Numbered from the stretch's first letter, positions 1-6,071 are shown. The stretch is DNA of 6,250 nucleotides from Patescibacteria group bacterium (GCA_018900295.1 JAHIGH010000025.1:1-6250), one strand, 5' to 3'. Numbers and translations are program-made. The notes: a model not told the origin generated them from the sequence alone.

Positions 1-119
1 CTTATCGTAACATAAAAGACGCGAAGCGAAGGGAACTGTATTTAAAATCTAATAAGGGAAGAACTACCATTTTGACAATGCTCAAAAAATATTTTGAAGA
101 AGAAAAAGAGAAGGTGTAA
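1..119 (+). CDS. 3' end of an unidentified gene (partial)
   Basis: An open frame read from base 3 runs in from the window edge and ends at TAA (117-119), giving the last 38 residues of a protein. The tail is rich in lysine, arginine and glutamate and ends in a charged stretch EEEKEKV, consistent with a soluble protein ending in an amphipathic helix. No domain can be named from so short a piece. Its last nine codons and stop lie in the first copy of the 56-bp tandem duplication. Because the stop is inside copy 1, the duplication leaves this protein's C-terminus unchanged. The neighbour at 122-745 converges on it, with only two bases between the two stop codons. The alternative is that this is a chance open frame, but the length without a stop up to the window edge and the biased composition favour a real gene end. 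Confidence 0.55.
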   Translation, partial: YRNIKDAKRRELYLKSNKGRTTILTMLKKYFEEEKEKV

Positions 120-204
120 ACCTATTCCAAATGGAAGGTGGCAACTCGTTTGAAGAAGAAAAAGAGAAGGTGTAAACCTATTCCAAATGGAAGGTGGCAA
201 CTCG
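93..204. repeat. Perfect 56-bp tandem direct duplication
   Basis: Bases 93-148 and 149-204 are identical over all 56 positions and directly adjacent. Each copy begins TTTGAAGAAGAAAAAGAG and ends GGTGGCAACTCG. The unit contains the 3' end and stop codon of the plus-strand gene ending at 119, and the 3' end of the convergent minus-strand gene. 56 is not a multiple of three, so the second copy shifts the minus-strand frame and produces its current stop at 122-124. Identity of the copies implies a recent event, or an assembly error around a short repeat. Confidence 0.95.
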
Positions 205-745
205 CCTGAACAGTATTCCAAATAGTCGTTACGTCTTTTATAGAGGTGTCTTCTTGTAAAACAAGTTTGAGAATAGGCATTCCAGTTAGAGGATCATAAC
301 TTTGCTCTATTACAATTCCTGCTGAAAGAGGGATGGTATTGCGTAGTAAGTAACCCCTGAGTCCATTTACCCAAAATGGCGACAACTTATATTTTTTCAC
401 TAAACCAGCTAGATCTTGTTGGAATACATTATTAGGAGCCTTCATGCCGAAATATTTAAGTTTGACTGCATAGTCAGAATCATTCTTGTACTGTTCTCTA
501 AATTTTGGGTATTCAATCTTTTGATATTTCCAATTTTCTTGATTGAGCGAGTTTTGCCATTTATCGAATTCTTCGTCCGAACAAAGTCCTTGTGAAGGAA
601 CATTCCATTTAACTCTTAATTTAGTAATATCTTCTCTAAATTTAGGTTGAATAACGAGAAGCTCTGTTTTCTGTCTGGTTTTCCGTATAGCCACCTCTAA
701 TTGTCTGTTTTCTGCTTCTTTGGAATGGGTTGTTTTTTTACGCAT
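122..745 (-). CDS. Hypothetical protein, 207 aa, C-terminus altered by the tandem duplication
   Basis: I do not recognise this family. The start is ATG at 745 with no Shine-Dalgarno site. Residues 1-30 are strongly basic and probably helical. Residues 35-180 look like a globular domain rich in tryptophan, tyrosine and charged residues (KLRVKWNVP near 42-50, SPFWVNGLRGYLLRN near 122-136, a possible beta hairpin near 143-165). There is no signal peptide or membrane segment. From residue 181 onward the frame lies inside the 56-bp duplication and reads the antisense of the neighbouring gene's end, including the run LLFFFFK, so the last 27 residues are probably not ancestral sequence. With only one copy of the 56-bp unit, the frame would run on to a TAA at 44-42 and overlap the convergent gene antisense. 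The gene is divergent from the HTH gene at 788 and shares its 42-bp intergenic region, so co-regulation is possible. The coding call rests on length and a sensible residue composition. Confidence 0.65.
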   Translation of the reverse strand: MRKKTTHSKEAENRQLEVAIRKTRQKTELLVIQPKFREDITKLRVKWNVPSQGLCSDEEFDKWQNSLNQENWKYQKIEYPKFREQYKNDSDYAVKLKYFGMKAPNNVFQQDLAGLVKKYKLSPFWVNGLRGYLLRNTIPLSAGIVIEQSYDPLTGMPILKLVLQEDTSIKDVTTIWNTVQASCHLPFGIGLHLLFFFFKRVATFHLE

Positions 746-787
746 ATTTTAGTAAGCTAATGGTAACAAATAGTAAGTCATAAAACA
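746..787. promoter_or_regulatory. Divergent intergenic region with repeated TAGTAAG, possible operator
   Basis: These 42 bases separate two divergent start codons (745 minus, 788 plus), so promoters for both genes must lie here or run into the coding ends. TAGTAAG occurs at 750-756 and again at 771-777, 21 bp apart, which is two helical turns and places both copies on the same DNA face. The first copy also sits in a short inverted repeat, TTAG-N4-CTAA (749-760). The natural candidate ligand is the small winged-helix protein encoded immediately downstream. No convincing -35/-10 pair was found in either direction. The operator role is inference from position and spacing only. Confidence 0.4.
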
Positions 788-985
788 ATGAAAATAAACG
801 AGAAGATACCAGAGTTACTAACCATGAAGGAAACGTGTGGCTTGTTGAAGGTTCATGCTAATACCTTGCGTCAATGGGACAAGAATGGGGTTCTCAAAGC
901 GGTGCGGTTTGGAACGCGGAGAGACAGAAGATATAAAAAAGAAGATGTTTTATCTCTTTTAAGAGGCGCTCCCGTTGATGATTGA
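788..985 (+). CDS. Small excisionase/MerR-type winged helix-turn-helix DNA-binding protein
   Basis: This 65-residue protein is almost entirely one DNA-binding domain. The helix-turn-helix lies at about residues 10-30 (LLTMKETCGLLKVHANTLRQW), followed by the MerR-like turn DKNGVLKAVR. The basic wing FGTRRDRRYKKEDV (41-54) matches the usual G-x-R-R-Y-x-x-x-D-[IVL] pattern of excisionase-family and MerR N-terminal domains. There is no effector-binding or dimerisation tail, so it is probably a minimal regulator or a recombination directionality factor-like protein. ATG 788 is the first in-frame start after a TAA at 764-766; there is no SD. Its TGA stop (983-985) is followed by only CCA ACT and then, in the same frame, the ATG of the nuclease gene. 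As first gene of the operon beside a divergent gene it most likely autoregulates the block. No integrase is visible, which argues against a pure excisionase role. Confidence 0.85.
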   Translation: MKINEKIPELLTMKETCGLLKVHANTLRQWDKNGVLKAVRFGTRRDRRYKKEDVLSLLRGAPVDD

Positions 986-991
986 CCAACT

Positions 992-3900
992 ATGACAAAA
1001 AACATAAAAAACAAACAGAAGAATCTTGACAACCAATTTCATGGTGGTAGAGATAATGCTCTCGGAAACACATATGAAGTGAACTTCTTTATTCAAAAAA
1101 TAGTTGAGATGATCGTTGCAAATCAAAAAGGTGATTACGGTTATATAAAAATTAAACGCGGAAAGAGAAATGCTCACGTAGATGATATTTATGCTCAAAC
1201 GAAACAAGGTAAAAAATTTTATCACCAGTGTAAGCGATTTTTACCTGATGACAGGAAAGAGCTTTATTCTGATTTTGTAAATGAGTACTTATCGGACAAT
1301 CTTTGTGAATTGTGGTTAGTTACGCAGGGTTCAGCAAAAGAACTTAGAGAATTAACCTTATTGGCCAAGAGAGAGCCATATGCAGAATATATAAAACAAC
1401 TTGATGGCGGTAGGTACAAAAAAGAAAAGACTGTTTTCAAATCAATTCAAAATTGTTTTCCTCAAGAAATTTCCAATTCCGAAACACAAACTTACGAATT
1501 CTTATTAAGATTTAACGTTTTGTTTTACGATGAAATTTGGTCTAAAGAGCAGATTGTGGATAAATTGAATGCGGTTTACGAAAGGGATTCTAGTGAGAGA
1601 ATTAAAGATCGACTTTATTCTAAAGCTATGAGTGTGGAATGGGCCGATCGGGAAATAACTTGGGATGAGGTTAGGGTCGAAGTTCAATCTCTTAATCCAC
1701 AATCAAATTACAATCTACCTAAGGGTAACAATTCTGGAAAATCAATTACTCCAACAACCAACAAATCAAGCCCTTTATCTATTCTCGCAGATTCATCAAT
1801 TACTTTTAAAGATAAGCTTGATTACCTATTTAAATTAATTGACAACCAGGTTAGTGAAGAAGAGACACGAAAAGCACTTTGCATTATAAAGGAAGATAAA
1901 ACTCTTACTTGGCATTTTCTAAAAAACTTGAAAGATCCAGCTTGGTTTCCAAAAATCAAAGACAGTGTTATAAAGACGATATCCGAAGACACAACTGATT
2001 CTGCAACAAAATATCAACTACTAAGCTTTTTTGAGAAATGTTCTGATACATTTTCCGACGAAATCTTCCCCTTCATACTTGCGTTAGAGAAAAATACTCA
2101 AAGCTACCACATTCTTTCTAATTTAGTAAAAACTACTGGTTTATTAAAACCAAAATCTTCTGAAGCAATAGAACTCCTCTGGCAATTTTTTGATGATCTT
2201 GTAGAGCATCAACATCCTTGGGTAAGACGCGAAATCCCCAAAGCATTACTTTCTTTCATTAATCTTAATGAGGATAAAATTTTCGAGTTATTTAAAAGAT
2301 TATTTACGTATTCACCCTCTCCACAAGATGTTACTCAAGGAAGTCCGACGTTAGCTTTGACATTCCAAGGTAATGACAATGAAAATTGGGTTTTTGAAGA
2401 GACTATTCAGGCACTCAGTGAGCTCTTATCAAATCCAAAATATGCTGAAAAAGCCCATACACTTGCCAGAGAAGTTGAAAAAACAGCTTTGGCTGAAGAC
2501 GAGAAGTTACATGACTCAGAGGAGGGTATCACTCTAGACTATTCAAGTATTTGGCTATCAAACAAATCGTTCGACAGTTCAAGGCTGGAATACAATCATG
2601 ATCGGAAAGAAAGAGTGATTCTGGAGATAGAAAAATCCGCTAATGCGTTGATTCCCGAGAATCAAGAATTGGTTAAAAATTTGTTGATAAAAATGCTTGA
2701 AGAAAAATATGAAGTCTTCTATCTAACAGTAATAAAAGTATTAATTAAACATTATGATAAATTCGCTGCATTGAGTAAGTCTCTGGTTTTCGATCCAAGT
2801 CTATGGAATGTACATAACATCAAAAATTATTTCCTTCAAACATTGACGACTGCCTATCTCAAAACAGTTAACGACAAAGAATTGGCTGATTTTGTAACCA
2901 TAATAGATCAGCAAAAACTTGGAGACGATAGAAAAACATTCTATTTAAAACAAAGCATGCTAGTTTCGATACCAGAGGATCATCGAACAAAGGATATAAA
3001 AGATAAGTTAAATGAGGTTTCGGAGGCTCTAAAGGTAAAACCTGGAATAGCTAAGCCGTTTGCGGTTACTACTTGGTCTGGCATTAGACCTGATATTACC
3101 GTTGAGGAGTTAAAGAAGAAGAATGAAGATGAGCTAATTCAAATAATGGTAGATTCCTCTAATGGGAAAAGAGCGGCTTCATACGATACGGCTCCCGTAT
3201 TCGCGCAATTAATTGATCAAAAGGTTGATTTATTGCCCAATCTATTAATGAAGATGAAAGGTAAAAAGATAGCTGCCGATTTCGCTGGAGAAATGGTTGA
3301 GTCTTATAAGAATAAAAAGCCCACCGATATTGTTGGAATTGCCAATTTAATCTCGTTATTAGATGAGGACGATTCATGGGCTCGTATAGAAGTAGCTCGA
3401 TATTTCAATGAACTTTGTCGAAAGAAGGAAATTCAAGATTATACAAACGAAGTAGTCGGTAAAATTAGAGAAGCTTTACTAGCCCTAACGCATGACAAAA
3501 ATCCCGAGGCCGATGACAACATTAAATCTAGCAACCCCAGACCAGACGATGCTATTACAAGAGGGATAAATTCTGTCAGAGGAATTGCCACGGAAGCGCT
3601 CGTTGCATTTTGTCATTATTTTCCCACTGATCAAACAGCCTCTAAACGATTAAAAGAGTTGGCAGATGATAATACAAACGCAGTTAAAGCTACTTTAATT
3701 TATTCTCTTCGATATCTAATCGGCAAGAATTTTAGCCTTTGCGAAGAAATTATTACCAAATTCAGAAATAGAAGAGACCCTGAAATTGATTTTGCATTGA
3801 TTCACTTTTTCTCGCAACTTGATTGTGAGAAATTTCTTCAATATCAAGATTTTGTTAAATTACTTTTTAACACTTCCAACGAACAAATCAGTGAAGATAT

Positions 3901-4510
3901 GGGTGAATTAATCGGTTACCGATATATAAATGGATGTGACGTGCAAGCTCTACTTGATGAGATAATCGGTAACCGCAAAGGTACAAAGCATACTCTGCGT
4001 TCACTAGCGTTTGTATTTGAATCTCAAATGGGAAATCTTATCGGACACCCAAGTGACGTAAAAATCGCTAGTTATCTGAAGAAATTAATGAATCCTCAAA
4101 ACGAACCTGAGGTAATTGAACGAGCCGCATTTGTGTTCCAACGAGACGAAATTAAACCAGAGCAGTTTGAATTTATGGATAAAAATGGATTAACCACAGA
4201 GTTGATTCTTAATAAATTTAATTTACCCGCCCAATCACATCTTGTAGATTATCTACAAAAATGTGTAGAGATCAATATATCGGTAGAAAGATGTGTGGAG
4301 TTGTTACACACCCAGGTTACCTCGGCAGAGGCAATTTTAAGTGATCACCTAATTATTGGGAAAATTGCCAGTATAGTTGCAAAACTCTTACAAACTAAAT
4401 TGTCTGATAAAACAAAGAAACTGTTAGAAGATATATTTAATGCAGGACTCGAAAGAGGATGGGATGAGATCTATGCGATTTATTATGATTTAAGAGAAAA
4501 AAATGAATAA
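992..4510 (+). CDS. Large nuclease-helical repeat protein: N-terminal PD-(D/E)XK-like domain plus HEAT-like repeats
   Basis: The protein is 1172 aa, with no signal peptide or membrane segment. Residues about 20-150 look like a restriction-endonuclease-fold domain of the dsDNA nuclease type seen in DUF4297/Cap4 and Avs N-termini: a glycine-rich entry (HGGRDNALGNTYEV) with E29 in the first helix, then HVDDIYAQ with D64/D65, then strand FYHQCKRF with Q79-x-K81, then a later strand ELWLVTQ. Residues 150-235 form a helical extension of the kind that follows such nucleases. From about 265 to the end the sequence is alpha-helical with HEAT/ARM-like elements, for example HPWVRREIPKALLSF (408-422), GINSVRGIATEALVAF (858-873) and NAVKATLIYSLRYLI (896-910). 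No Walker A/B ATPase lies between the two parts. The GNNSGKS string at 246-251 is one residue short of a P-loop and lies in a Ser/Thr/Asn-rich linker. The start ATG 992 is six bases after the HTH stop. The last eight bases overlap the next gene. The likely role is that of an effector with a repeat scaffold that senses a target or partner. The nuclease call is motif-based; the defence role is inference. Confidence 0.75.
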   Translation: MTKNIKNKQKNLDNQFHGGRDNALGNTYEVNFFIQKIVEMIVANQKGDYGYIKIKRGKRNAHVDDIYAQTKQGKKFYHQCKRFLPDDRKELYSDFVNEYLSDNLCELWLVTQGSAKELRELTLLAKREPYAEYIKQLDGGRYKKEKTVFKSIQNCFPQEISNSETQTYEFLLRFNVLFYDEIWSKEQIVDKLNAVYERDSSERIKDRLYSKAMSVEWADREITWDEVRVEVQSLNPQSNYNLPKGNNSGKSITPTTNKSSPLSILADSSITFKDKLDYLFKLIDNQVSEEETRKALCIIKEDKTLTWHFLKNLKDPAWFPKIKDSVIKTISEDTTDSATKYQLLSFFEKCSDTFSDEIFPFILALEKNTQSYHILSNLVKTTGLLKPKSSEAIELLWQFFDDLVEHQHPWVRREIPKALLSFINLNEDKIFELFKRLFTYSPSPQDVTQGSPTLALTFQGNDNENWVFEETIQALSELLSNPKYAEKAHTLAREVEKTALAEDEKLHDSEEGITLDYSSIWLSNKSFDSSRLEYNHDRKERVILEIEKSANALIPENQELVKNLLIKMLEEKYEVFYLTVIKVLIKHYDKFAALSKSLVFDPSLWNVHNIKNYFLQTLTTAYLKTVNDKELADFVTIIDQQKLGDDRKTFYLKQSMLVSIPEDHRTKDIKDKLNEVSEALKVKPGIAKPFAVTTWSGIRPDITVEELKKKNEDELIQIMVDSSNGKRAASYDTAPVFAQLIDQKVDLLPNLLMKMKGKKIAADFAGEMVESYKNKKPTDIVGIANLISLLDEDDSWARIEVARYFNELCRKKEIQDYTNEVVGKIREALLALTHDKNPEADDNIKSSNPRPDDAITRGINSVRGIATEALVAFCHYFPTDQTASKRLKELADDNTNAVKATLIYSLRYLIGKNFSLCEEIITKFRNRRDPEIDFALIHFFSQLDCEKFLQYQDFVKLLFNTSNEQISEDMGELIGYRYINGCDVQALLDEIIGNRKGTKHTLRSLAFVFESQMGNLIGHPSDVKIASYLKKLMNPQNEPEVIERAAFVFQRDEIKPEQFEFMDKNGLTTELILNKFNLPAQSHLVDYLQKCVEINISVERCVELLHTQVTSAEAILSDHLIIGKIASIVAKLLQTKLSDKTKKLLEDIFNAGLERGWDEIYAIYYDLREKNE
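4503..4510 (+). promoter_or_regulatory. ATGAATAA stop/start overlap, probable translational coupling
   Basis: The start codon of the 283-aa gene (4503-4505) lies just upstream of the stop codon of the 1172-aa gene (4508-4510) in a different frame. The sequence upstream is only purine-rich (AAGAGAAAAAA), not a clear SD site. Such overlaps typically let a terminating ribosome restart, fixing the ratio of the two products. This supports a physical or functional partnership between them. Confidence 0.65.
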
Positions 4511-5354
4511 TTCAAAAACTACAAAGCCAAAATTAGAAGAAAAGAGATTTAGTCTTACGCCTAACTCAACAAACTTAATTCTCCTTACATCTGAAAAGGG
4601 ACACGAAATCGGCGAGCAATTTACGATGAATTTACTTGGAATACCACAACAAGCTTTGGATATCCCAACAAAGCAAAAAGAGGAGCTATTCCTTATATCT
4701 ATAGAAATTTTTAAGAAACTTAGTAAATTAGCAAATGCAGTTGATAAATATGCCGAAGAAGAAACTAAGTTGATAGAAGAGTTTAAAATGAAAGTACAAA
4801 AGGATGGAAGGCGGATAGCGCATCAGTCAGATATATTAGAGGCTGCAATTGAGGAAGTACTTAGCCAAGCAAAATCCGCGCTAGATGTACTTATGAAAAT
4901 GTTTGAACCACTATTGGGGATTAAATTACATACTTATGGAGAAAATGGTGACAAATTAATCAAAGCATTGAAAAATAATACGCCAACAGAAGATAAAAAC
5001 AAGATTGCCACTATGATTCAAATAGTTGAGCTCTTCAAGCCATATTCGGAGTCCATCATAGGATTACGAACAACAACTCAGCATTACAAAAATATTCAAA
5101 TGACACCGTTAATAGCTGTTGCTGGTGAAAAAGACTCGATTGATATTTTGGTACCCAAAATATCCCAAAATCAAACCGCCAAGGAATTTTCCGAGATTGT
5201 ATATCACAATATCTTTGTCTTCATAAGAGATCTCATGATATTCTCGTTCGCATCAAAGTTTTATAGTGGGATAGTTCCTGTGGTTATTGAAGAGAGAGGT
5301 CCTAGGATAAAGAAAATTGGTGTAACTATCTCTGAAAACGCATTGAAAAAGTAG
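4503..5354 (+). CDS. Helical protein of unknown function, possible HEPN-like domain (283 aa)
   Basis: I do not recognise the family with certainty. The N-terminal 60 residues are polar. Residues about 60-175 are strongly helical and charged and include a possible coiled coil (KLSKLANAVDKYAEEETKLIEEF, about 72-94). The helix ILEAAIEEVLSQAKSALDVL (111-130) resembles the first long helix of HEPN domains, and IIGLRTTTQHYK (185-196) carries R189-T-T-T-Q-H194, fitting the R-x4-H catalytic pattern of HEPN ribonucleases. The usual N, H or D after the arginine is replaced by threonine. The helix-loop-helix spacing between these elements is as in HEPN proteins such as the Cthe_2314-like group. Residues 235-262 are hydrophobic but contain Arg, Asp and Lys, so a membrane helix is unlikely; the end (250-275) looks like beta strands. 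It overlaps the upstream nuclease gene by 8 bases and precedes the second nuclease gene by 3, so it is probably part of the same complex or its RNase or toxin component. HEPN assignment is tentative; it could be a purely structural subunit. Confidence 0.6.
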   Translation: MNNSKTTKPKLEEKRFSLTPNSTNLILLTSEKGHEIGEQFTMNLLGIPQQALDIPTKQKEELFLISIEIFKKLSKLANAVDKYAEEETKLIEEFKMKVQKDGRRIAHQSDILEAAIEEVLSQAKSALDVLMKMFEPLLGIKLHTYGENGDKLIKALKNNTPTEDKNKIATMIQIVELFKPYSESIIGLRTTTQHYKNIQMTPLIAVAGEKDSIDILVPKISQNQTAKEFSEIVYHNIFVFIRDLMIFSFASKFYSGIVPVVIEERGPRIKKIGVTISENALKK

Positions 5355-5357
5355 CTT

Positions 5358-5975
5358 ATGAATAAAGATGCTATAAAAGCAGCAATCGAAACCATTATTA
5401 TCCAAATAGAGGTTGATTATCAAAGATCTCAAGGAATGATTCTGACAGAGGACGACTTAATGTCTATCATCTTTCAGATGTTATCTAACAACTATCCTGA
5501 ACTAGCAAATCCTAAGCCCACAGAGGATGAGTGCATACTGGCTCCCATGTTACATACGGAGTTATCTTGGTACGACAAGCATGGAAAACTAACTATTAAA
5601 CCAGATATAACCATATTAGATCCTAAATATTTAAGCATTTTGCATAAAAATGGTGAAAAAGTTGACTTGCCTAGAAAAGAATACTCTTTTAGGGGCGATG
5701 CAATTCTGATGGAGCTAAAATTTATTAGAAGTAGAAAAGGTATCACAAATGCAACAATTAATGGTTCTCTTAAAAGAGATATTGAAAAGATAAAGCGATT
5801 GTTCTTGCGACTTGAGGAACAAGGCGCGCCATACGATCTATTTTGCTATTTTGTAGTTTTCAACAAAACTGATATTAAGTGTCCAGAGTTTGATGAGTTT
5901 TTAAGGCTGACCAATAACGAAGCAGTTGGCAGATATAAAATGCTTTATGCAAGCGGAAGAGTTGAGTTCAGCTAA
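5358..5975 (+). CDS. Probable PD-(D/E)XK superfamily nuclease, 205 aa
   Basis: The protein has the layout of a small standalone restriction-endonuclease-fold protein. The N-terminal helices (residues 1-46) include a polar entry LTEDDLMSIIFQML. A possible first acidic residue is E68 in the strand region HTELSWYD. The strand GKLTIKPDITIL (76-87) gives P82-D83, and the strand GDAILMELKFIR (113-124) gives the E119-L-K121 motif. The amphipathic helix SLKRDIEKIKRLFLRL (137-152) sits where the family has its post-motif helix. A further strand FCYFVVFN (162-169) completes the core. D83, E119 and K121 would be the metal-binding and catalytic residues. The gene starts three bases after the TAG of the 283-aa gene, in the same frame (TAG CTT ATG), with no SD site, so translation probably depends on reinitiation. 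It is the last gene of the block and its context suggests a second effector or a partner of the large nuclease. The fold assignment is fairly secure by motif; substrate (DNA or RNA) is unknown, and an inactive relative is possible. Confidence 0.7.
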   Translation: MNKDAIKAAIETIIIQIEVDYQRSQGMILTEDDLMSIIFQMLSNNYPELANPKPTEDECILAPMLHTELSWYDKHGKLTIKPDITILDPKYLSILHKNGEKVDLPRKEYSFRGDAILMELKFIRSRKGITNATINGSLKRDIEKIKRLFLRLEEQGAPYDLFCYFVVFNKTDIKCPEFDEFLRLTNNEAVGRYKMLYASGRVEFS

Positions 5976-6034
5976 TCGATAAGACAAATATATCAAACTA
6001 TATCACCTAGATTTGAAACATACAGGCTATGCGG

Positions 6035-6071
6035 TGTCTCATTTGTCTCATTTAGCCTTGATGTGAGACAA
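6035..6071. repeat. 9-bp tandem repeat TGTCTCATT x2 facing an inverted TGAGACAA
   Basis: TGTCTCATT occurs at 6035-6043 and 6044-6052, head to tail. The second copy can pair with TGAGACAA (6064-6071) through TTGTCTCA (6043-6050), an 8-bp perfect inverted repeat with a 13-base loop. No T-run follows on either strand, so it is not a good intrinsic terminator. It could be a protein-binding site or a recombination-site arm. It lies 60 bases after the operon's last stop codon. Confidence 0.55.

Larger units (their letters stand above)
788..5975 (+). other. Four-gene candidate defence operon
   Basis: The four plus-strand genes are separated by 6, -8 and 3 bases with no room for internal promoters. 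They encode a DNA-binding regulator, a nuclease-repeat protein, a possible HEPN protein and a second nuclease. Two metal-dependent nuclease signatures plus a regulator in one compact block, in an accessory-looking setting, is the usual appearance of prokaryotic immune loci. No transposase, integrase, structural phage gene, methyltransferase, helicase or ATPase is seen within it. No rho-independent terminator follows 5975. Cotranscription is strongly suggested by spacing; immune function is inference. Confidence 0.6.

Noticed and set aside
72..95. TTGACA (72-77) with downstream TATTTT as a promoter
   Set aside because: The spacing is only 12 bases instead of about 17, it lies inside a coding end, and no plus-strand gene starts shortly after it.
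983..994. Reassigned UGA (sense codon) fusing the HTH and nuclease genes
   Set aside because: The long frames here contain no internal TGA, and glycine and tryptophan use ordinary codons, so a recoded host is unlikely. Occasional readthrough remains possible and is listed as a finding.
959..1225. Antisense open frames within the operon genes (for example 959-1225, 1505-1702, 3159-3377, 5492-5746)
   Set aside because: They lie fully opposite well-supported coding sequence, lack recognisable domains and have low-complexity or odd composition, as expected for shadow frames.
1727..1744. GNNSGKS in the 1172-aa protein as a Walker A P-loop
   Set aside because: The spacing is G-x3-G-K-S, one residue short of G-x4-G-K-[ST]. 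It lies in a Ser/Thr/Asn/Pro-rich linker without a preceding hydrophobic strand, and no Walker B is seen at a suitable distance.
3911..3975. Palindromes ATCGGTTACCGAT (3911-3923) and CGGTAACCG (3967-3975) as operator sites
   Set aside because: They are inside the coding sequence, encode IGYR and IGNR at equivalent places in neighbouring helices, and are short enough to arise by chance.
5205..5288. Transmembrane helix in the 283-aa protein (residues 235-262)
   Set aside because: The hydrophobic stretch is interrupted by Arg, Asp and Lys and better fits a buried helix followed by a strand.
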